Shown piece after piece: positions 56,037 through 64,000 of a stretch of 64,000 nucleotides of DNA (positions within the stretch are counted from its first letter, which is position 1; each line of letters begins with the position of its first letter). The translations under genes were made by a program, and so were the position numbers. The DNA is taken from NCBI GenBank assembly GCA_030386875.1, contig CM059568.1, positions 30,622,120 to 30,686,119 on the forward strand. The letters are read 5' to 3'. The notes under the pieces were generated by a model. The model did not search any database and was not told the origin of the DNA. It was given only the letters and a program-made list of their open reading frames with translations. This DNA is from Morinoia aosen. Its lineage: Eukaryota > Arthropoda > Malacostraca > Amphipoda > Talitridae.

Positions 56037-58790
56037 TTAAGTGTATTTTGGTCTCGGTTGGGGTGCTAGTGTTTTCATTTTTGAGCTCTGAAATTGTCTG
56101 TGTGGTATTTGTGGAGTGTCTTGCGAGAATGTGAGTTGTTGGTAGAGTTGTGGGTACATGTCGTGAATGTTTTGCCAGATTCTTTTTGCGTGTTTGTGGA
56201 GTGTAATGTTAATTGGCTGCAAGTTTGCTCGGCGATGTAGTTGTGCAGAGGTGGCGAAATCTTGCCATTCGGAATTTGTTATGTATCTCGTGGCCCGGTT
56301 TTGTACACGCTGGAGTGTTGAGATAGATGTTGGTGGAAGTGTGTGTAGGGGAATGACTGGGTAGATGAGAGTGGATCTTACTAGAGCGATGTATAGTTGG
56401 CGTTTTACTTCTAGGTTCAGATGTTTGAATCGGTAGAGGCGTGAGAAGTTTTGGTGTGCTAGTGCTGCTCGTTGTCTGGTGTGGGGTGCGTATCCGGTTG
56501 TGCTGATTGTGAGTCCCAGAACTTTACCTGAGTTTGTGTAGGGGTGTGGGGTGTTGTTGATGTGCACTGTTGGGTGTTTGCGGCGGCTGATGGCAATTAT
56601 TTTGAATTTATTTGCATTAGTTTGGATTTTCCATTTTCGTTCGTAATCGTTGATTTGGGCAATGGCTCGTGTTGTTAGAAGAGCTGCCATGTTATATGAG
56701 TGCTTTGCGGATATGATTTGTGTGATGTCGTCTGCAAAAGCTATGTAGTCAGTGTTGGGTATTGGTGGGGGGAGGTCGTGTGTGAAGTAGTTGTACAGTG
56801 TTGGGGAGAGGACTGCTCCCTGGGGGACACCTGACTTGATTGGGAAGGGTGGGCCAGTGTAGTTTGCGATTCGTATGGCTGCGGTGCGGTTAGTGATGAA
56901 GCTGTACAGGATTTTTGTGAATAGGGGGTGAATTTGTAGCTGCGACAGTTTGAATTTGAGTCCTGTGTGCCAGACTTTGTCGAAGGCCTTGCTTACATCT
57001 CGTAGAATGATGTCTGTTTTGTTTCTCTGTGTTTGTTTAATGTGGAGGGTCTCATGTAGCGTGGCAAGTGCGGTGTGTGTACCTCTTCCGTGTCGAAATC
57101 CGTGTTGGCGGCTGTTGTAGATGTTGTTGATGGTTAAGTGGTCTGTTAGCCTATAGGTTAATATCTTGTCTAGGAGCTTAGCGTGGGTGTCGAGTAAGGA
57201 GATGGGGCGGTAATTTTGCACCTCGTGTTGGAAGGTGGAGGGCTTCGGTAAAAAGATCATTATTGCGTGTTTCAGTTTGTTTGGGAAATAGCCCGCTGAG
57301 AGGGCGTTGTTATATATGTACAGAAGATACTGGAGCATGTTTTGAGGTAAGTGTTTAAGGTGGTGTGTGGTTATTTTAGTTGGTCCTGGAGCTTTTTGGG
57401 AAAACGTTCGAAGTGCGTTTTTCAATTCTTCGATTGTGATTGCTGGGTAGTAGAAGTTATGAAGACGGGAAGTGTCTCCTGTCTCGTGTGGTTCGTTTTG
57501 GGGAGCGATGTCGTTCATTTGTGTTTCTATGGTGTGTATGTGTCCAGCGTCGAAATCGTTGTTGGGGTCATCAATACCTGAGTATATGTTTGACCAGTGT
57601 TGTCGGAACAAAGGTTCCTTGGATTGTGGTGAGTGGTAAAAGATGCCGCCTTCTTTGATGTAGGGGGTGCTTTGTTTTTTATTGTTGCCTGACATGCGTT
57701 TGATGGCGGACCAAAATTGTTGGGGATTGTCCATCTTTTTGATGTTACCGATAGTGTTGTTCCATGTCGCTGAGTAGATGCGTTGATATGCAGTTTTTAT
57801 CTGTTGCCTGAGGCTGAGGAGTTCTCTGTATAGGTGGGGTGAGTGGCCGTGTCGTTGGAGATGGTCGTAAATGTGTTTGTGTCTCGTTTGAAGGACGAGT
57901 ATGGCATGAGTGGGTTTGATGCCTGGTGTGGTTCTGTGTGTGATAGTTGGAATAGATTGGTTGGAGGCTTCGATGATGTGGGATTCCCATGTGATTAGTT
58001 GGTTGTCTATGTCCTCTTGTGTAGGGCTTACGTCTTGCGGTGTTGTGTGTTCAACGAGAAGGTTGCGGTATAGTTCCCAGTTTGCATTGTGGAAGGAGGG
58101 TCGTGGGCGGATGGGAATTTGTATTGGGTTAGCTGATATTGTAGCTATGATGGGAATGTGGTCGAAGGGTGTTAGTGGACCTGGTTCGAGTATGATGTTG
58201 TGGAATGTTTGCGTGTTTGTTAGTACGATGTCTGGGCTGGTACAAGCGCGGTGAGTGATTATCGTGGGGAAATTGGGGCCTATGTGGAGATATTTGTTCC
58301 TGTCTATTAGTGAGTGGACTTGTCTTCCCTTCCTGTTTGCGTATGTTTATCCAAAGGTGGGGTGTATGGCATTCATGTCGGCTAGGAGGTAAGTGGGGTG
58401 TTTTCGGTTAAAGAGAGTGTGCATGTCGATGTAGTTTATGTAATCAATGCGTGGAGGTCTGTAGGTTGTGGCAAGTGTGATTGGGCCTTGTGGTGTTTCT
58501 ACTGTGATGGCCAACATGCCTGTATGAAAGGTATCGTGAAGCTTGAATGGAAGTTTTTTGCGAATTGCTATTGCTACTCCGGCGTGATTTTCGTTTGCTT
58601 TGTTTGTGGTATATGTGTTGTAATTCCAAATTTTGATGGGGGTGTCGTTACGCATGCAGTGCGAGTTTAGCAGAATTATGTGTGGATTGTATTGACGGTA
58701 GATGTTGCACAGTGCGATTTTATTGTTTTGCCAGTGTTGGACGTTGTGTTGGATGACGGTTAGTGTTTTGTTCATATTGTGTGTATCCAT
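56037..58790 (-). pseudogene. LINE ORF2: endonuclease and reverse transcriptase, one nonsense codon
   Basis: The frame is 917 residues long, interrupted only by TAA at 58349-58347 (codon 148), just after the endonuclease motif LADMNAIHPTFG. The APE-type endonuclease starts with TVIQHNVQHWQNNK and continues after the stop (LTPFDHIPIIATI, with the catalytic Asp-His pair). RT motifs: NYRPISLLDTHAKLLDKIL near residue 528, RDVSKAFDKVWH, SGVPQGAVLSPTLYNYF and FADDITQII near 693. FADD in place of the usual YADD is a tolerated variant. It has no RNase H. Jockey/CR1-like by motif; exact clade unsettled. Confidence 0.85.
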
Positions 58791-60502
58791 TATTGAGTCG
58801 AGTGTTTGGGTTTCTTGTGGGGGGTGTCAGATTTTGAGCATGTGTTCATCATGTCGAAGTGTTCGTGTGGGATTGTGGCTATGGGTGCCACTTCGAGGTC
58901 GAATTGGCCGTCAATGATTTCTTTCCATATTTTGTCCGGGTGTGGGTGTACGACAGCGATTTTGAGGCCAGGAGGTTTTTTTGTTAGTTCTTCTATTATC
59001 TGTTGGTTGGTGGGTTCGCTTGGGATATGCTGTGAGTGCGTGTCGCTGCGGAATAGTGAAACCCCTATTTTGTCGTGTCTAGGAGATTCTTCAGAGGATG
59101 GTTGTTTCTTCTTTTTCCGTTTTTTTGTTTTCTTTTTCGGGCTGGACTGCGTCCTCCAGTTTTCTTGCAAGTTGTCGTCGCTTGTTTCGTCCTGGGTCGA
59201 GTTTTCTTCTGTTGAGTGGTAGCTTGTGTCCATTGCGTCGTCGTTGGGGTCGATGCTTGCTTGATTTGCAGGAGTCTCCGTTGTTTCTGCTTGGGGTTGT
59301 TTGTTTTTTTCAATGAACATGTTGAATATTTTTTGGGAATCACGGTTGGGGAACTGGGTGTCCACGCCGTAATTTTCTTTGAGGGACTTCGACAAGATTG
59401 ATCTGAAATCCCCTCCCTGTACGAGGCCTGCGATGTGGGCCTCGATGATGATTGCGGCCAGTTTTATGTGCATCTCGCTGGTGAGTGTGAGTGTATGTTC
59501 TGTTTTTGCAGTTTGTTGGATGGCCGTTTTTGCGATTTCAATGTAGGTGCTCTTGGTTTGGTCGGTTTCTCTTTTTTGGAGTTCGTCGTTCTTCTTGCGG
59601 ATAGCTTCTTTCCTGTATGGGCAGGAGGCTGCGAGTGTTCGGTGGTTTCCTTGGCAGTTGAGGCACTTCTTGTCCGGTGAACTGCACTGTTGGTAGGTGT
59701 GGTCGTGAGAAGCGCATTCAGAGCAGTGTGGTGTCTTGTCAGTGCATTAGTGTGTAGAATGGTCCTCGATTTTGTAGCATTTGAAGCAGATCCGGAGGTG
59801 AGTGTATTTTTCTAGTTCCATTTGCGATGGTGTGATTTTTGTGTTAAACATGAGGAGCCCATTCTGGAGAGCGCGCTGTGTCATGGCGGTGTCGGTGAAG
59901 GTTACTTTGATAACGTGTGTGTAGTTTTTGATTTTGTTTATTTCCATGATTTTTGCCCATTGTTGCACGCGTGTTATTTCTTCTTGTATTTCTTGCGGTT
60001 GACGTTGGCCAATGCTGCTGTCCAGTTGTCTGATGAATATGGTTCTTTTTGCTCTGAGATCTGGGGGGATGATCGGTTTCAGATTTATTTTCTGAAAGTG
60101 TTTGGTGGTTCTGTCCGAGGTCAGTTTATCGATAGCAGTGATGTCATCAGTTATGGCGTAGAATCCGTTTGAGTTGCTGGTGAGTCGTATGAGGGGGGCT
60201 TCCAAGTGTTTGAATGCAGCTTCAAAGACTTGTTGTCGGTCTGTTTGTTGTCTGGGGTCGATCTTGCGGAGTTGGACTTTGTAGGTAGTGTTGGATTTGT
60301 TGGCGGGCTGTGCTGGGATGGTTGTGGTAGTTTGCTTGGTCGTTCGTGGTTGAGTGTTGTTGCCGGGGGTGGCGTTGGTGCGTGTGTTGGTGTTATGTTG
60401 CATAGTGTTGGGTCTAATATGGGTGGGTGTTTGTAGTAAGGGGCGGGAAAACTGGCTGTAGCCAGCTCTCCATGAACCACGACTTCCTTGGTGGTGATGC
60501 AT
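58790..60502 (-). pseudogene. LINE ORF1: Gag-like RNA-binding protein, one nonsense codon
   Basis: The frame is 570 residues long, interrupted only by TAA at 59749-59747 (codon 252), inside the zinc-knuckle region. The N-terminal 70 residues are Thr/Asn/Pro-rich. An RRM-like region follows (FYAITDDITAIDKL, then RTIFIRQLD). Three CCHC knuckles lie at about residues 239-290: CFKCYKIEDHSTH with Cys just after the stop, CSECASHDHTYQQC and CLNCQGNHRTLAASC. The C-terminal part has an acidic linker and a Lys-rich run (KKKTKKRKKKK). The layout is that of Jockey/I-group ORF1. Its stop overlaps the ORF2 start. Confidence 0.8.
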
Positions 60503-60634
60503 GGTGTTAGTCCTAAGTGTTGGTGTATAGTCTCAGGCGTCGGATTTGTCCGGAAGGCGGCTGGTGCCCCACTTGTACCCGCTCCCCCCGTACTATAATG
60601 GGGTTTGCCCAGATGGTCTGGGGAGACAGTGGGG
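60503..60634 (-). other. Probable 5' UTR of the LINE
   Basis: On the minus strand this lies directly upstream of ORF1 and has no frame. How far the element extends beyond is not clear; the hairpin at 60635 may be part of it or mark its edge. Confidence 0.35.
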
Positions 60635-60705
60635 ACAGCCGCGCAGCCAGCGGAGCCTCAATCTCAAAAAAAAAAAGATTGAGGCTCCGCTGGCTGCGCG
60701 GCTGT
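60635..60705. repeat. Perfect 30-bp inverted repeat with oligo-A loop
   Basis: The arm ACAGCCGCGCAGCCAGCGGA then GCCTCAATCT (60635-60664) is followed by C and ten A (60665-60675), then the exact reverse complement (60676-60705). The right arm runs into TTTATATAGGCC. On the minus strand this gives a TATATAAA box directly before the arm, so a minus-strand transcript would begin with or near the hairpin. Confidence 0.97.
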
Positions 60706-61479
60706 TTATATAGGCCTCGCTGGAGGCTGACTCTACCCGTCCAGGTCTCCGATTGGCCAAAACTGGGGTGCCCACTTTTCGCCGTCTAGGCTTGTGCTAT
60801 ACTTACGGAGGTTTCTATCGACGTTGCCTGACTGTTCGAAGCAGGCTGCTTATAAAGCTCGGTCCGGCACCCCAGCGCCAGACTTTAGCTCTGATTATTG
60901 GTCGTTTAGTACTGGCGCTTTGAGGCTATGAGGTGGCGCTTCTAGGCTTGTGTGGTGGTGTGTGTTCATACCACCACAGTTCTTATACCCCCCACCATAA
61001 GCCGCGCTGGCGATGCACTCCACAACTGCATTTTCATTAGTCTCCCCTGTTTCTGATATTTTTTATACTTCTCGCGTTTCATTTTTTTCGAAACCCAGGA
61101 ACTACTGTTAACTCTCATCTCAGTTAAGCGATTACTATGTTTTCTCATCAAAGATTTTTTAACCTCGTTTCTGCCTTTCCTTTTGCTTTCTCTACTTTTC
61201 TTGGTAGAACCTATACGCTACTTCATTATGCCTATTAAAAACTCATCTAATTACATTGACGATACAAAGATTCACATACTTTGCTTTTCTTCGTCCAAAA
61301 TACGGAAGCACTTCTGGATAAAGTGTTTATAGTTTTCTTCCCCTTTTCATTTTTATTTCCCTATCCTTCTAATACAATGTTCTTGTTTCAGATCTTGTTC
61401 TCGGACAACTTCCACTTTCTCACATTCGTGAGTGTATTATCACAACTCTATTTTCGGTAGTTAACTTTTTGCACTGTTC
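60706..61479. other. Unique DNA with scattered TATA-like motifs
   Basis: A CCGATTGGCC (CCAAT-box-like on the minus strand) at 60749 and TATATAAA at 60711-60704 could form a minus-strand promoter for the LINE or a host gene. TTATAAAG at 60851 is a plus-strand candidate. 61000-61480 is C/T-rich and partly resembles the inverse of 34860-34930. No gene. Confidence 0.3.
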
Positions 61480-61830
61480 CTGCTATGGTGCGAATTTTAT
61501 GGTTACTATTGTACAACAATTCTCCTGTCCCTATCTCCAGTGAACTTTTTTGTGCCAATATTATTAGCGTAGTTAGTAATTTTTTTAAATTTGTCTTATG
61601 ATAAAACACTATTCCCTTCGAGCTCATTACTTTGGTAAACTAGTCGATGCTTTAATACGAAAAACATTATTCTGAATGTCGACATCTTAATCTTAGACGC
61701 AAAATAATTTAAATCTGTCCAATTTACTATTAACATATCCTCCAATCACCAGTTCCTGTGTCGCTTTGCTCATATTCCAATACAAGTGCGCACTAACGAG
61801 AGTGTTTTTCCAGTATGCGTTACGAGGATT
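61480..61830 (+). repeat. Diverged copy of the 35.4-kb dispersed repeat
   Basis: It shares with 35380-35740 ordered words: ATTGTACAACAATTCTC, ACTAGTCGATGC, ATTCTGAATGTCGACATC, TTAGACGCAAAATAATTTAA and AATACAAGTGCGCACTAACG. Possibly LTR-derived; broken fossil. Confidence 0.45.
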
Positions 61831-61836
61831 ATGTTT

Positions 61837-62088
61837 TTAACCCTTCACTGCATGAATTATTTTCGGAAATAGAAAAATAGCAATGCCAGCACTCGTCTGT
61901 AATGGAGTTCAAACTAACTCTGCCGCTGGAGGGGTGTGTCGAACATGTTTCATTCGCTTTTATTTTTCGTAGAGTATGTCTTATTAGCGGTACAAACCGC
62001 AGAAATGCACTTGTTTTAATCAATTATTCCTACACACAGCAAAATTCAGTTTGTGTCATATTCGACACACTATGCAGTGAAAGGTTAA
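61837..62088. mobile_element. 252-bp piggyBac-like MITE
   Basis: The ends are TTAACCCTTCACTGCATGAA and TATGCAGTGAAAGGTTAA, bounded by TTAA on both sides. The CCCTT start resembles 31354 and 33158. It is non-coding. Confidence 0.8.
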
Positions 62089-63044
62089 GTTACTTATATA
62101 TATAACGCTTCTAGGCAATAGTGTTCAAAGTAAAGAAAAAATTTACGAGAAGCTAATGATGCAATTTCGTTGTACGATATCGTAAAGAAAGGACACGATT
62201 TCAAAGGCTAGAAAAGACGTGCCCTCCGTTCAATTTTCAAGTTCAGAGAATTCTACGTGTAAGTATTACCATCAAGACGTCATAATTTCATTTCTAACAA
62301 AGGATCCAATTTCCTCTTTTTGTTTTAGTAATCTTTCCTTCCATTCATCTTTCTCTCTGTTTCCCTCTTGGTTTCTCTCATTTACTTGTGTGGAAGGAAG
62401 TTTCAAAGCGCATAAAGGTTTGCGGGCAATGCCATTTGGGTCGCATATATTAAGCTATATTGTATTCTCGCAGGTGAAACCTGTATTTTTGGTATTAAGA
62501 TTGATGCAAACGATCGCCATGAATTGTACTGCATGCGAGATAAATGTATAATGTAATTGGAAATCTCTTCGTTTTAAACGTACGTACAATGCTGCGATGT
62601 TGGCTGACCCATTTGCACTAAGCAAAAAATCTATGGGCTGCCTAGCATTGTCTCACATGTTGAATTTTCAATTCGGGCTAATGTCGCTTTCTTAATTCTA
62701 AATGTGCGTAATGTGCACTCCATTTTTGTAAGTTATATCGATAAACCCCGTTGTGAATCTATATGAATAACACACGCTGGCACGACTCACGATGCTTTAA
62801 GAAGTCTTAATTAATTAAACCTAGCATATTCCGTGACGGCTCGTGTTTGCTACACTTGTGCTCATTGAATGAAATGACTAAGAGGTGACGTTGTATGTAA
62901 TAAGACCTCTTTCTATTTGCACTAATATTCTATGAACGTTGGTTATTATTTCGAGTGAAACTATACCATAGTAAATGCGCGTGGACAACTGCGACGGCTT
63001 TGGTGTTCATAGCGCGTCTTCTTTCCTCATGCTTATGTGTACAT
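62089..63044. other. Unique AT-rich DNA
   Basis: A 110-codon plus frame at 62219-62551 is Ser/Phe-rich without a known motif and is not called. Nothing else was seen. Confidence 0.35.
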
Positions 63045-64000
63045 ATATGTATATATATATATGTGTGTATGTGTGTGTGTGAATGGATATACACACACCC
63101 ATATGCGCACACACACCTATATACGTACACACATATACAAGTAAGCATGTCCGCAAATGACAACGTATAGGCGGTCAAATCATAATACCTAAGCATACTT
63201 CAAAACTGTTGTTTGATGTCTTGAATTATAAAACAACGAGCGAGGGAGATTGTTCAGCAATGGAGATACTAGGTAAATGAGATTCGTCAGTACTCATTCA
63301 GTATGTTCTGTAACTAAGGATTATTATTGAGACACAAGATGACGAGTTATTTTGGCTTTAAATTCTCTCGGTCTTTGAGGGACTTTAATACTCAGGGGAA
63401 GTTTGTTCCACAGTAAGGCGCCTGATATGGACAGATCCTTCTGCCCTAAGTGAGATGAACGATAGTTGACTAAGACATTATTGTTTCTGTTCGGTTTTTG
63501 ATTGGTTACAGTGGGTGGATGGAAACGCACTATCTCAGCATTGCTCTGAGGAAGATATAACGAGGAGAATACGTATTGGGCCTTCTGCATGAGGAGCCTT
63601 TCTTGGATAGGGATCCAGCTGAGTTTATTGAAGAGAGGGGTTACGTGATCACTTCTTTTGAAATTACCGTTGCATACCACCTTGGCTGCAAAATTCATGC
63701 ATTTTTGTAAGTCCCTTTGAAGGTATTGAGGTAAGTCTCCCCATACTAGGCTGCAGTAGTCAATGCGCGATAACACAAGGGATTGAATGGCTAATAATCT
63801 GGATTTTTCGTCTAGCATACTTTTTATACGATGAAAAAACATTAAAGTTCCGTAGATTTTGTTGCAAGTAGTCTCAACGTGAGATTTGAAGGACATATTT
63901 CTATCGAACAAGATACCTAGATTTTTAACTTTTTCTGATGCATTAATTTTATCATTTCCAACTGCAAGAGTAAGATCTGAATTTTTTTTTATTGCATCTT
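63045..64000 (-). mobile_element. CR1/L2-like LINE 3' part, runs off the right edge
   Basis: It holds the ORF2 C-terminus and a 3' UTR ending in CA/TG- and TA-rich microsatellite (63043-63135). The 3' UTR words AACGTATAGGCGGTCAAATC and CATACTTCAAAACTGTTGTT match 50380-50450, so both are copies of one family. This copy keeps an open frame and looks younger than the one at 50285. Confidence 0.85.
63324..64000 (-). CDS. CR1/L2-like LINE ORF2 C-terminus (partial)
   Basis: Open from the right edge to the stop at 63324, about 225 residues. It includes KVKNLGILFDRNMSFKSHV, LAIQSLVLSRIDYCSLVWGD, NFAAKVVCNGNFKRSDHVTP and the tail DLSISGALLWNKLPLSIKVP. These are the post-catalytic thumb and C-terminal motifs of CR1/L2-type LINE reverse transcriptases. 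The active site is outside the window. No stop or frame change interrupts it. Confidence 0.85.
   Translation of the reverse strand, partial: DAIKKNSDLTLAVGNDKINASEKVKNLGILFDRNMSFKSHVETTCNKIYGTLMFFHRIKSMLDEKSRLLAIQSLVLSRIDYCSLVWGDLPQYLQRDLQKCMNFAAKVVCNGNFKRSDHVTPLFNKLSWIPIQERLLMQKAQYVFSSLYLPQSNAEIVRFHPPTVTNQKPNRNNNVLVNYRSSHLGQKDLSISGALLWNKLPLSIKVPQRPREFKAKITRHLVSQ

Larger units (their letters stand above)
55805..60502 (-). mobile_element. Nearly complete two-ORF LINE (Jockey-like group)
   Basis: On the minus strand an ORF1 (RNA-binding, zinc knuckles) is followed by an ORF2 (endonuclease and reverse transcriptase). The two overlap by one base in TAATG. The 3' UTR extends to about 55805, where CTACAAAAAATTACC could mark a short A-rich tail; the exact 3' end is uncertain. 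Each ORF has a single TAA nonsense codon and otherwise stays open for a combined 4.5 kb, so the insertion is recent. ORF2 has no RNase H domain, unlike the 37.5-kb LINE. Confidence 0.85.

Noticed and set aside
62219-62551. 110-codon plus-strand frame
   Set aside because: Ser/Phe-rich, no motif and no supporting signals.

Overview
This window looks like a repeat-rich stretch of an animal genome, most likely an arthropod. Introns and spacers are AT-rich and nothing resembles an operon. The mobile elements (Ty3/gypsy, Jockey-, I- and CR1-type LINEs, mariner, hAT, piggyBac-like and PIF/Harbinger-like) are a typical arthropod mix. The species cannot be read from the sequence. Almost everything here is transposon or satellite. 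The only credible host coding piece is one minus-strand exon at 19820-19991, which resembles the proline-rich N-terminus of a LITAF-like protein.

Layout. 1-6.6 kb: minus-strand Ty3/gypsy element cut by the window edge, with gag and the visible part of pol apparently whole. 6.8-10 kb: copies of a dispersed repeat (family R), a foldback element, and a 19-bp satellite of about 72 units. 10-11.3 kb: a GC-richer unique stretch. 11.3-15.3 kb: degenerate A/T-run satellite carrying three foldback elements and one R copy. 15.4-16.4 kb: a second 19-bp satellite. 18.3 kb: a third short 19-bp array. 19.8 kb: host exon. 21.5-31 kb: R copies, three TTAA-flanked MITEs (22.9-26.8 kb) and several foldback elements. 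31.3-33.4 kb: a piggyBac-like relic and a small relative. 34.1 kb: a tRNA-derived SINE. 34.6-35.9 kb: an LTR-like repeat. 36.2 kb: a mariner whose 5' half is replaced by an inverted copy of its 3' end. 37.5-39.2 kb: a 5'-truncated LINE with RNase H. 40.5-42.1 kb: a MITE with a hAT relic inside. 42.7-49.8 kb: a hAT transposon containing a four-level nest. 50.3-51.1 kb and 63-64 kb: CR1/L2-like LINE 3' ends. 51.7 kb: second copy of the hAT MITE, in opposite orientation. 55.8-60.5 kb: a nearly complete two-ORF LINE on the minus strand with one nonsense codon per ORF.

The region reads as a record of repeated insertion. Target-site duplications (8 bp for hAT and the foldback family, TAA for Harbinger-like, TTAA for piggyBac-like, TA for mariner) are visible and allow the order of several insertions to be inferred. 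No cooperating host pathway is encoded. The most unusual points are three unrelated satellites that share a 19-bp period within 10 kb, the rearranged mariner, the nested hAT locus with elements abutting at shared target sites, and a perfect 30-bp hairpin with an oligo-A loop upstream of the LINE.
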